This document shows positions 1 through 5,531 of a DNA stretch of 5,732 nucleotides, in pieces. The notes below the pieces were generated by a model. The model was not told where the DNA came from, made no database searches, and saw only the letters and a program-made list of their open reading frames with translations. The position numbers were made by a program, and so were the translations under genes. Numbering within the stretch: position 1 is the stretch's first letter; every line of letters begins with the position of its first letter. Origin of the DNA: Bacteroidota bacterium. GTDB lineage: Bacteria > Bacteroidota > Bacteroidia > Chitinophagales > Chitinophagaceae. The stretch lies in NCBI GenBank assembly GCA_023386855.1, contig JAEWIW010000160.1, forward strand, positions 1 through 5,732, written 5' to 3'.

Positions 1-527
1 CCATAACCCAGTATCATGCTTGGGTTTACGATCACTGCGGGAAGTCCTTCTGCGATTGCCCTCCATACTTCCAGTTCGGCCTGGTGCTTGCTCCTGGAAT
101 AATGACTGATGTATTTACTGCTGGTCCATTTTCTTTCCTCATTCACCACATCACCATTTCCATCCCTTCCAATAGCAGCAATGGAACTTACATGAACCAT
201 TTTCTTTATTCCTTTTTCAAGCGCAATATTCATTACGTTGGCGGTGCCTTCAACATTGGTCTGGTAAAGCGCATCCCGGTCGGAGCGGTGATAGGAGACC
301 ATGGCTGCCGCATGTACCACAAATGTGGCATCCTTAAAGGCATCTTCGAGGGAAACGATATCCAGTATATCGCCATCCACCCATTCAACGGCTTCAAAAA
401 TATGCGCCGGAATAAAGGATGGAAAGGTCTTTTTTCTTCTCAGTGCCCTTACCTGGTAACCTTTTTCTACCAGTTCCCTGATGATATAGGCTCCAAGGAA
501 ACCGGTTCCACCTGTAACTACTACCAT
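1..527 (-). CDS. NAD(P)-dependent extended SDR (epimerase/dehydratase or dihydroflavonol-reductase-like), C-terminus missing
   Basis: This gene runs off the left edge, so only its first 175 codons are present. The start at 527 is set by an upstream in-frame stop and by the nucleotide-binding motif that follows almost at once: MVVVTGGTGFLGAYI, a GxxGxxG Rossmann loop at residues 6-12. Further marks are an acidic VDGDILD stretch (50-56), HAAA at 72-75 lining the cofactor, SSIAAIG (114-120) with the catalytic Ser, and the YxxxK pair Y143/K147 in YSRSK. VNPSMILG (168-174) is the usual strand before the substrate domain. Extended SDRs are usually 300-350 aa, so roughly 150 residues should lie outside the window. 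The substrate cannot be named: NDP-sugars, flavonoid-like ketones and sterols are all used within this fold. It lies 114 bp downstream of the acyl-CoA dehydrogenase on the same strand, so cotranscription is possible but not shown. Confidence 0.9.
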   Translation of the reverse strand, partial: MVVVTGGTGFLGAYIIRELVEKGYQVRALRRKKTFPSFIPAHIFEAVEWVDGDILDIVSLEDAFKDATFVVHAAAMVSYHRSDRDALYQTNVEGTANVMNIALEKGIKKMVHVSSIAAIGRDGNGDVVNEERKWTSSKYISHYSRSKHQAELEVWRAIAEGLPAVIVNPSMILGY

Positions 528-641
528 ATTCAAATTTTAATAAGGCCTTGCGGTAATGCGTCCAAGTTAAGTAAGAATCTGCTATAGCGAACAATTGCAG
601 CCTTCCTTACCTGGAACCAGGCAAAGGGTATCAATAAACAT

Positions 642-1490
642 TTAATAGGTATAATATCCCTTTCCTGTTTTTTTCCCTAATTCACCGGCTTCAACTTTCC
701 GTTGCTGCAAGGCTGAAGGTTGAAGTGCAGGTGGCTTTCCTAATGCTTCATATACCGAACAACTGACCGCATAATTGATATCATTTCCTATCAGGTCCAT
801 CAATTTAAATGGTCCCATCCTGAAACCTGTTGCCTCAAGAACTTTATCAACCTGTTCCATTGCAATACCATAATGTTCATGCAGCCATAAAGCTTCGAGG
901 TAATAAGGCCTGGCAACATGATTAACGATAAACCCCGGCGCATCAACACAATTCACCGGCATCTTACCCAATGCCCTGGTAAAGGTGGAAAGGACTTCCA
1001 TCGTATGCTCACTCGTTTGATTTCCTTTTACCAGCTCCACAAGTTTCATCGCGTAGGCTGGATTGAAAAAATGCATGCCTGCAAATTGCCCGGGAGAAGA
1101 AACATGGTTGGCCAGGGTATTGACCGACAAAGAAGAAGTATTACTTACCAGGATAGCGCCGGAACCATTCAGATGATTCAGCTGCTGGTATAATTCCTTT
1201 TTGGCTTCTTCATTTTCATAGATCGCTTCTATTATGATATCCGCAATGCAAGTTTCAATGCTGTTAGTGTAAACAATATTTTTCAGCAGGCCATGATGTT
1301 GTTTTTCTGAAATTCTGTTTTTGTCAAGCCACTGGTTGGCCAGGTCAATGATTTCCAGGTGTGCCGACTGCAGTACCGGTTCATTCTTTTCATACAGGAT
1401 GGTTTGAAAGCCGGCGCTGGCAACCGCTATCGCAATACCTCTTCCCATCGTTCCTGCTCCGCATACTGCCACTTTTTTTATATTGCTCAT
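642..1490 (-). CDS. 3-hydroxyacyl-CoA dehydrogenase (3-hydroxybutyryl-CoA dehydrogenase / PaaH type)
   Basis: The 282-aa protein has the single-module length of bacterial HBD enzymes. It should oxidise (S)-3-hydroxyacyl-CoA to 3-ketoacyl-CoA with NAD+, or run in reverse, in the cytoplasm. The N-terminal Rossmann domain starts with VAVCGAGTMGRGIA (7-20). Catalytic residues match the family: Ser119 in SNTSSLS, His140 in GMHFFNP, Glu152 in KLVELV and Asn190 in PGFIVNHV. The C-terminal helical domain (about 183-282) has GPFKLMDLIGNDIN and ends with LGKKTGKGYYTY, as in full-length relatives, so the gene is complete. The MSNIKKVAV start places the nucleotide-binding strand at the normal position. 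Substrate is uncertain: short-chain 3-hydroxybutyryl-CoA and 3-hydroxyadipyl-CoA (phenylacetate route) enzymes look alike, and no thiolase, crotonase or paa gene lies in view. It follows pheS by 75 bp, with a terminator in between. Confidence 0.93.
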   Translation of the reverse strand: MSNIKKVAVCGAGTMGRGIAIAVASAGFQTILYEKNEPVLQSAHLEIIDLANQWLDKNRISEKQHHGLLKNIVYTNSIETCIADIIIEAIYENEEAKKELYQQLNHLNGSGAILVSNTSSLSVNTLANHVSSPGQFAGMHFFNPAYAMKLVELVKGNQTSEHTMEVLSTFTRALGKMPVNCVDAPGFIVNHVARPYYLEALWLHEHYGIAMEQVDKVLEATGFRMGPFKLMDLIGNDINYAVSCSVYEALGKPPALQPSALQQRKVEAGELGKKTGKGYYTY

Positions 1491-1510
1491 GCACTGGAAT
1501 TTTTTATAAC

Positions 1511-1547
1511 AAAAAAGGCTAGAAGCTACTGTTCACTTCTAACCTTT
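1511..1547 (-). terminator. Intrinsic terminator downstream of pheS
   Basis: Read on the minus strand, AGGTTAGAAG (1545-1536) pairs with CTTCTAGCCT (1525-1516) around a 10-nt loop. All ten positions pair if one G-U wobble is allowed, and two more A-T pairs extend the base. A run of six T follows directly (1516-1511). This is a textbook rho-independent terminator 19 bp after the pheS stop codon. On the plus strand the stem contains an A-C mismatch and lacks a T run of similar strength, so it is directional. It leaves only about 20 bp before the dehydrogenase start codon. Confidence 0.8.
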
Positions 1548-1565
1548 CTCCTGGTAAAGACGGGT

Positions 1566-2594
1566 TTAACCCGATATGAACTGTTTTAAAAATCTTACGT
1601 CGTTTTCACTGAATAACCTGATATCATTGATACCATATTTCAGCAATGCTGGTCGTTCAATGCCCATGCCAAAAGCAAAGCCTGTGTATTTATTCGGGTC
1701 GATGCCGCAGTTTTCTAATACATTGGGGTGAACCATCCCGCAACCCAGGATCTCGAGCCAGCCGGTCTTTTTACAAACATTGCAACCCTTTCCACCGCAG
1801 AGCTGGCAACTGATATCCATTTCAGCGCTGGGTTCAGTGAAGGGAAAATAGCTGGGACGGAATCTTACCTTAACATCACGACCATACATTTCCTGTACAA
1901 AGAAGTAAAGGGTTTGCTTTAGATCGGCAAATGATACATGTTCATCAATATACAACCCTTCCACCTGGTGGAAAAAGCAATGTGAACGTGCACTGATGGT
2001 TTCATTACGGTACACTCTTCCAGGACAAATAATTCTAAGCGGAAGTTTTCCTTTTTCCATTTCCCTGATCTGGATATTGCTGGTATGGGTTCTCAGCAAC
2101 CAGTCGGGGTTCTGGTGGATATAAAAAGTATCCTGCATATCCCTTGCGGGGTGGTGTTCAGGAAGATTCAGCGCAGTGAAGTTGTGCCAGTCGTCTTCTA
2201 TCTCCGGGCCTTCAGCAACGGCAAATCCCAGGCGCTGGAATATTTCGATGATCCTGTTGCGCATCATGCTGATGGGATGCCTACTGCCGGTGGGGAGCGG
2301 GTCGCCGGGAAGGCTCAGGTCGATACCTGTGATTGATTCATCGGTTTTATTATCGAGGGAAGATTTCCATTCCTCGTATTTTCCTTCTGCCAGTTGCTTG
2401 AAATCATTGAGCACCTGCCCGAATTCCTTTTTTTTATCCGCGGGCACATTCCGCATTTCGGTGAAGAGGTTTTTCAGGATTCCTTTTGTTCCCAGGAATC
2501 TTATACGATAGGCTTCAAGTGATTCGGACCCGTTGATGGGTGTCGACTCGATCTCCTGCCTGTATTGTTGTATCTGTTGAAGCAACTGTTCCAT
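1566..2594 (-). CDS. pheS: Phenylalanine--tRNA ligase alpha subunit
   Basis: PheS forms the catalytic half of the (alpha-beta)2 phenylalanyl-tRNA synthetase, which charges tRNA-Phe in the cytoplasm. The chosen start gives 342 aa, beginning MEQLLQQIQQYRQEIES. A start 27 bp upstream (2621) is open, but would add nine unconserved residues and place the promoter box inside the gene. Residues 1-85 form the N-terminal coiled-coil arm that binds tRNA. The class II core follows: HHPARDMQDTF (147-157), RTHTSNIQIR (168-177), motif 2 with RVYRNE and FHQVEGLYID (193-217), EPSAEMDIS (254-262), and motif 3 GMGIERPALL (309-318). Two CxxC pairs (C263/C266, C271/C274) make the zinc-ribbon-like insert seen in many bacterial PheS proteins. 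The Ala in GFAFGMG, which shapes the amino-acid pocket, is present. The beta subunit gene pheT is not adjacent, which is common in Bacteroidota. A terminator follows. Confidence 0.97.
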   Translation of the reverse strand: MEQLLQQIQQYRQEIESTPINGSESLEAYRIRFLGTKGILKNLFTEMRNVPADKKKEFGQVLNDFKQLAEGKYEEWKSSLDNKTDESITGIDLSLPGDPLPTGSRHPISMMRNRIIEIFQRLGFAVAEGPEIEDDWHNFTALNLPEHHPARDMQDTFYIHQNPDWLLRTHTSNIQIREMEKGKLPLRIICPGRVYRNETISARSHCFFHQVEGLYIDEHVSFADLKQTLYFFVQEMYGRDVKVRFRPSYFPFTEPSAEMDISCQLCGGKGCNVCKKTGWLEILGCGMVHPNVLENCGIDPNKYTGFAFGMGIERPALLKYGINDIRLFSENDVRFLKQFISG

Positions 2595-2598
2595 GCTG

Positions 2599-2606
2599 CA
2601 AAGATA
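2599..2606 (-). promoter_or_regulatory. Candidate Bacteroidota -7 box for pheS
   Basis: The minus strand reads TATCTTTG here, an exact match to the TAnnTTTG -7 element used by the primary sigma factor of Bacteroidota. Only four bases separate it from the pheS ATG at 2594, so transcription would begin at or next to the start codon. The -33 TTTG element is weak: TTTC lies 21 bp upstream (2631-2628). The exact box match is seen; promoter activity is inferred. Confidence 0.5.
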
Positions 2607-2636
2607 ATTGTTACCGGCCACTCAATTGAAATATCC

Positions 2637-2643
2637 TATTTTG
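2637..2643 (+). promoter_or_regulatory. Possible imperfect -7 box for the arginase-like gene
   Basis: TATTTTG lies five bases upstream of the ATG at 2649. It is one base short of the TAnnTTTG consensus, and no TTTG is found at the usual -33 distance. Its placement mirrors the pheS box on the other strand, within the same 54-bp divergent spacer (2595-2648). This is a weak call based mostly on position. Confidence 0.25.
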
Positions 2644-2648
2644 CGCAC

Positions 2649-3788
2649 ATGTCGGATTTCAATCACTTGAAGGATTTCCTGGAACCAGTTAGCATGTCAA
2701 AGCTCTCGGAAGATGAGGGGTACAGGGAAGGCCAGTTAGGAAAAACCATCCGGTTATATGATGAAGAGCTGCCGGATATTGAAGATGCTCATGTAATTAT
2801 TGTAGGCTGCCCGGAAGAAAGAGGGGAATATATTCTTCCTTCCAACCTTTCGGCACCTGATGCCATTCGCCAGCATTTCTATTCCTTATACAACTGGCAT
2901 AAGGAGATCAGGATTGTGGACATCGGGAATATTAAAAAGGGCAATTCAATGGCCGATAGTCATGCCGCACTGAAGCTGGTATTAAGAGAATTATATACGG
3001 CAGGGAAAACGGTGATCATCCTGGGAGGGAGTCACGACAATACCCTTGCGCAATACCAGGCATACGCTGCAGAGAAAAGAATGATCGAAGCGGTTTGCGT
3101 GGATGCGAAAATTGATATTGATATGGAATCGCCCAGGCCATCGGATCATTTCCTGATGGAAATGCTTACGGGTGAACCCAACTATTTAAAGCATTATAAT
3201 CATATTGCCTTCCAGAGTTATTATGTTCATCCGCATATGCTGGAGACCATGGATAAGCTTCGGTTCGATTGCTTCAGGGTGGGTCATGTGCGTGATAATA
3301 TTGAAGAGATGGAACCGGTATTCAGAAGTGCCGATATGATGAGTTTTGATATCTCTGCTATCGCCCATGCCTATGCGCCCGCCAATCATGAAACACCAAA
3401 TGGATTATCAGGTGAAGATGCCTGTATGCTTACGCGCTTTGCAGGAATGAGCCCATCCATGTCGAGTATCGGGATATATGGTTATTCAGTTGCAAAGGAT
3501 AGCCACCAGCTAACGGCAAAACAGATTGGCCAGATGCTCTGGTATTTTGTGGATGGAATGTTCAGGGGAATGAAGGAAGCGGATTTGAAAGAAAAAAATC
3601 ATTTCAATGAATTCCATATCGCTTTCGGCGAGATAGAGACAACCTTTCTGCAAAGCAAGAAAACAGGGCGATGGTGGATGCAGTTGCCCGACCAGCAATT
3701 CATTGCCTGCTCATATGAAGATTATTTAAGGGCCAGCAGGAACGAGATGCCTGAGCGATGGATCCGGGCGCAGGAAAGATCGCTTTAG
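2649..3788 (+). CDS. Arginase/formimidoylglutamase-fold protein with degenerate metal site
   Basis: With the start at 2649 (MSDFNHLKDFLEP) the protein is 379 aa. An in-frame ATG at 2565 would run through the pheS start region and is unlikely. The ureohydrolase fold is recognisable: VIIVGCPEERG (49-59), an N-terminal strand; TVIILGGSHDNT (121-132), in place of GGDH; VDAKIDID (151-158), in place of DAHxD; SFDISAIAHAYAPA (232-245), in place of SxDxDxxDPxxAP; and NGLSGEDA (251-258), in place of the GGL loop. Of the six Mn2+ ligands of arginase, His129, Asp152, Asp156 and Asp234 are kept, while the DAHxD His is Lys154 and the second Asp of DxD is Ser236. Family annotation is often formimidoylglutamase (histidine degradation), but hydrolase activity is doubtful. 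I recall a Bacteroidota subfamily with similar changes. No hut genes are nearby. Its TAG stop is the first unit of a heptad array. Confidence 0.8.
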   Translation: MSDFNHLKDFLEPVSMSKLSEDEGYREGQLGKTIRLYDEELPDIEDAHVIIVGCPEERGEYILPSNLSAPDAIRQHFYSLYNWHKEIRIVDIGNIKKGNSMADSHAALKLVLRELYTAGKTVIILGGSHDNTLAQYQAYAAEKRMIEAVCVDAKIDIDMESPRPSDHFLMEMLTGEPNYLKHYNHIAFQSYYVHPHMLETMDKLRFDCFRVGHVRDNIEEMEPVFRSADMMSFDISAIAHAYAPANHETPNGLSGEDACMLTRFAGMSPSMSSIGIYGYSVAKDSHQLTAKQIGQMLWYFVDGMFRGMKEADLKEKNHFNEFHIAFGEIETTFLQSKKTGRWWMQLPDQQFIACSYEDYLRASRNEMPERWIRAQERSL

Positions 3789-3817
3789 TGACTAGTGATT
3801 AGTGATTAGTGATTAGT
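3786..3817 (+). repeat. Heptad tandem array (TAGTGAT)n, about 4.6 copies
   Basis: The units are TAGTGAC once, TAGTGAT three times, then a partial TAGT. The first TAG is the stop codon of the arginase-like gene. Because 7 is not a multiple of 3 and each unit carries stop codons on both strands, three units are enough to close all six reading frames. A related array in the opposite orientation lies at 5494-5529. Confidence 0.9.
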
Positions 3818-3839
3818 TGGGGCCGGGGACTGGTTGCCT

Positions 3840-3883
3840 GATCGGCCGTCCCAAGGGCCGAAGGTCCGTGGTACGGCCCAGGA
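3840..3883 (+). repeat. GC-rich 44-bp interspersed repeat, copy 1
   Basis: The element begins GATCGGCCGTCCCAAGG and ends TGGTACGGCCCAGGA. It is identical over all 44 bases to copy 2 (3937-3980), and copy 3 (5436-5479) differs at one base. It contains the inverted repeats TCGGCC / GGCCGA (3842-3847 with 3856-3861, 8-nt loop) and CCGT / ACGG (3-nt loop), or alternatively an outer GGCCGT / ACGGCC pair. It is preceded by GGGGCCGGGGACTGG (3818-3832), related to the G-rich module of copy 3. It is noncoding; hairpin formation as RNA is an inference. Confidence 0.9.
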
Positions 3884-3895
3884 CAAGTTTGAAAA

Positions 3896-3936
3896 GGACC
3901 GGCAAATCAGGTCCGTGGACCGCCGGCCGGGTGCTC
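3896..3936 (+). repeat. GC-rich leader module preceding repeat copy 2
   Basis: This stretch, starting GGACCGGCAAATCAGG, aligns over 27 bases with 5388-5414 (GGACCGGCAAAACAGG and on) with three differences. It leads into the shared GGGTGCT(C/T) junction in front of the 44-bp element. GGTCC-GT-GGACC (3910-3921) is a perfect short inverted repeat. The module plus the 44-bp unit therefore make a composite repeat of roughly 85-90 bp, present in full at 3896-3980 and 5388-5479. Confidence 0.75.
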
Positions 3937-3980
3937 GATCGGCCGTCCCAAGGGCCGAAGGTCCGTGGTACGGCCCAGGA
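3937..3980 (+). repeat. GC-rich 44-bp interspersed repeat, copy 2
   Basis: Same sequence as copy 1, offset by 97 bp and in the same orientation. Downstream similarity between the two copies continues loosely for about ten more bases (GGACAAGTTTG against GGATAACTTTG). In copy 2 that flank makes the exact -7-like box TAACTTTG. Confidence 0.9.
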
Positions 3981-3988
3981 TAACTTTG
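3981..3988 (+). promoter_or_regulatory. Candidate -7 box for dacB at the edge of repeat copy 2
   Basis: TAACTTTG matches the Bacteroidota TAnnTTTG consensus and abuts the 3' end of repeat copy 2, 52 bp upstream of the dacB start codon. This would give a 5' leader of about 45 nt. No TTTG is visible at the -33 position, which lies within the GC-rich repeat. A chance match is possible, since the six fixed bases are expected about once in 4 kb per strand. Confidence 0.35.
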
Positions 3989-4009
3989 CAGGTTAAGACA
4001 GTTGCCCGT

Positions 4010-4024
4010 GTGCTCGATCGGGCG
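4010..4024 (+). repeat. Truncated fourth copy of the GC-rich repeat (5' edge only)
   Basis: GTGCTCGATCGG followed by GCG matches the left border of copy 2 (GTGCTCGATCGGCCG, beginning at 3931) with one difference, then similarity stops. It ends 16 bp before the dacB ATG. It is too short to prove descent, but its neighbours make a truncated copy the simplest reading. Confidence 0.5.
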
Positions 4025-4040
4025 TAGCAAAAAAGATATT

Positions 4041-5327
4041 ATGCGAATAACTTTTCCATTCCTATTGATCCTGTTTTTTTCGCTGCAGAGTGTTGCACAA
4101 AAGGGCTCATTGAGAAATCCTTTCCCGGATGATACTATTTTTCATAACGCTCATGCAGGCGTTTATATAGAAGATGCGTCCACTGGAAAGGCGCTGGTAA
4201 ATTACCAGTCGGACAAGTTCTTTGTTCCTGCTTCAAACCTTAAAATACTCAGTACCTATATTGCATTGAAAGAACTGGGCGACAGTCTTACCGGTCTTCG
4301 TTACCTAGAAAATGATACTGCGGTCTTTATCCGCGGAACAGGTGATCCAGGATTTCTTCATCCTTTATTCCAGAACCAGCCGGTATTCAACTTTTTGCGT
4401 TCTGTTTCCAAACCCATTTATATTGATACGTCCAACTGGCGCTCTACACCTTATGGCAGTGGCTGGTCATGGGATGATTATAGTGAATCCTATCTTCCTG
4501 AAAGAAGTGCTTTTCCTATTTATGGCAATGTGATACGCTGGTTGCAGGAAAGAACAGGTCCTGCAAATCCTGATGAAACCGATTTTGACCAGTCGGTATT
4601 TATTTATTCGATCCCGGAAATGAACTGGGACGTGCGTTTCAACCCCGCACCGGATGCAAAGGAATTCAAGGTGAAACGCGACTTCTACAAAAACGCATTT
4701 TATATTACCCAGGGCACTAAAGCACTCGAGGAAGTACAGGTCCCTTTTATAACAAATGGATTTGAATCGGCGCTTGAACTGATCAGGGATACCCTTGGCA
4801 AAGCCATTCAAATAAGTTCCAATATTCCCCAAGGCAACTGGTTGCCGGTTTATTCAAGGCCAATCGATTCCATACTCAAACCCATGCTGAAGGAAAGCGA
4901 TAATTTTTTTGCTGAACAATTATTGATTATGGTGTCAGAAAAAAGAACTGGCATCATGGACGATGAATCGTTGCGTGATAGCCTGTTGAACAATGAACTT
5001 TCTTTCATAAAAAATAAAGTAGGATGGGCCGATGGAAGCGGTCTGAGTCGTTACAACCTTTTCACGCCGATGGATATGGTCAATATCCTGAATGCCACAA
5101 GGAATGAATTCGGGATGGACAGGATAAAAAGAATTTACAGGCATTATCCTTTATCTAACGGCAATGCCTATGCGAAAACAGGAACATTATCTGGAGTTGT
5201 AGCTTTCAGTGGTTTTCTTGTGAAAAGAAATGGTCGTGAACTGGTGTTTTCCATACTTGTCAATAACCACCGCGCTTCTGCATCGGCGGTAAGAAAAAGA
5301 ATCTTTGAGTTGCTGGAGAAAATGTGA
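4041..5327 (+). CDS. dacB: D-alanyl-D-alanine carboxypeptidase/endopeptidase (PBP4, peptidase S13)
   Basis: This 428-aa periplasmic serine peptidase trims or cleaves peptidoglycan cross-links. The start at 4041 puts a signal peptide first: MRITFPFLLILFFSLQSVAQ, with likely cleavage after VAQ at residue 20. An upstream in-frame ATG at 4002 would add 13 residues encoded by repeat DNA and bury the signal peptide, so it is rejected. All three penicillin-binding active-site motifs are present: SNLK (Ser65 nucleophile, Lys68), SDN (286-288) and KTG (379-381). DGSGLSRYN (331-339) and GVVAFSGFLV (385-394) are also typical of S13. The large gap between the first two motifs matches the extra domains of PBP4. 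Length is within the usual range for Bacteroidota homologues and nothing looks broken. The gene is flanked on both sides by the same GC-rich repeat. It converges on the putative mutL. Confidence 0.93.
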   Translation: MRITFPFLLILFFSLQSVAQKGSLRNPFPDDTIFHNAHAGVYIEDASTGKALVNYQSDKFFVPASNLKILSTYIALKELGDSLTGLRYLENDTAVFIRGTGDPGFLHPLFQNQPVFNFLRSVSKPIYIDTSNWRSTPYGSGWSWDDYSESYLPERSAFPIYGNVIRWLQERTGPANPDETDFDQSVFIYSIPEMNWDVRFNPAPDAKEFKVKRDFYKNAFYITQGTKALEEVQVPFITNGFESALELIRDTLGKAIQISSNIPQGNWLPVYSRPIDSILKPMLKESDNFFAEQLLIMVSEKRTGIMDDESLRDSLLNNELSFIKNKVGWADGSGLSRYNLFTPMDMVNILNATRNEFGMDRIKRIYRHYPLSNGNAYAKTGTLSGVVAFSGFLVKRNGRELVFSILVNNHRASASAVRKRIFELLEKM

Positions 5328-5334
5328 TTAAGTA

Positions 5335-5362
5335 GAAAACGGAAAACGGAAAACGGAAAACT
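5335..5362 (+). repeat. Heptad tandem array (GAAAACG)n, four units
   Basis: Three perfect GAAAACG units and a fourth ending in T start seven bases after the dacB stop codon. Bases 5339-5358 are the exact reverse complement of 5576-5595 in the heptad array next to mutL. Confidence 0.9.
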
Positions 5363-5368
5363 GAATTG

Positions 5369-5435
5369 ACCGGCAAGAAAGGACCGGGGACCGGCAAAAC
5401 AGGGCCGGGGACCGAGGGCCGGGGACCGGGTGCTT
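5369..5435 (+). repeat. GC-rich nested tandem module with G-quadruplex motif, in front of repeat copy 3
   Basis: GACCGGCAA followed by a G-rich segment occurs twice, 20 bp apart (5369 and 5389). AGGGCCGGGGACCG is then repeated exactly in tandem (5401-5414, 5415-5428). Five runs of three or four G within 5402-5430, separated by 2-5 bases, meet the common G3+N1-7 quadruplex pattern on the plus strand. The part from 5388 is homologous to 3896-3936. Confidence 0.85.
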
Positions 5436-5479
5436 GATCGGCCGTCCCAAGGGCCGAAGGTCCGTGGTACGGCCAAGGA
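5436..5479 (+). repeat. GC-rich 44-bp interspersed repeat, copy 3
   Basis: It differs from copies 1 and 2 at one base (GGCCAAGGA for GGCCCAGGA near the right end) and has the same orientation. It sits in the spacer between the convergent dacB and putative mutL genes, so its hairpins could act in the 3' ends of either transcript. No T run follows, so it is not a standard intrinsic terminator. Confidence 0.9.
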
Positions 5480-5493
5480 AAATTATGAATTAG

Positions 5494-5529
5494 CACACTA
5501 ATCACACTAATCACACTAATCACACTATT
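5494..5529 (+). repeat. Nonamer tandem array (CACACTAAT)n, four units
   Basis: Three perfect units are followed by CACACTATT. The reverse complement, ATTAGTGTG, shares the ATTAGTG core with the heptad array at 3786-3817, so the two arrays are inverted relative to each other, about 1.7 kb apart, with dacB between them. Confidence 0.9.
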
Positions 5530-5531
5530 AC

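Noticed and set aside
84..587. Plus-strand open frame of 167 codons
   Set aside because: It lies antisense to the SDR gene, whose frame has clear Rossmann and YxxxK motifs. The plus-strand translation has no recognisable domain.
622..630. Promoter box for the SDR gene (TACCCTTTG on the minus strand)
   Set aside because: The spacing inside the box is one base too long, no -33 element is seen, and it lies nearly 100 bp from the start codon.
2565..2648. N-terminal extension of the arginase-like protein from the ATG at 2565
   Set aside because: It would be coded across the pheS 5' end and the divergent spacer. The residues look unlike the family, and the ATG at 2649 gives normal length.
3786..4025. 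CRISPR array
   Set aside because: There are only two full repeats 97 bp apart here, with related rather than unique sequence between them and no cas genes. The short arrays have no spacers.
3806..4030. Minus-strand open frame through the GC-rich repeats (and a similar one at 5168-5523)
   Set aside because: The peptides resemble each other only because the DNA repeats do. They are Pro/Gly/Arg-rich, start and end in different contexts, and the second runs into dacB antisense.
4002..4040. N-terminal extension of dacB from the ATG at 4002
   Set aside because: It would put 13 charged or polar residues, encoded partly by a repeat fragment, ahead of a good signal peptide.
3820..5480. Composite transposon carrying dacB between direct repeats
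   Set aside because: No transposase, no target-site duplication and no terminal structure of an insertion sequence is visible. The copies are kept as interspersed repeats only.
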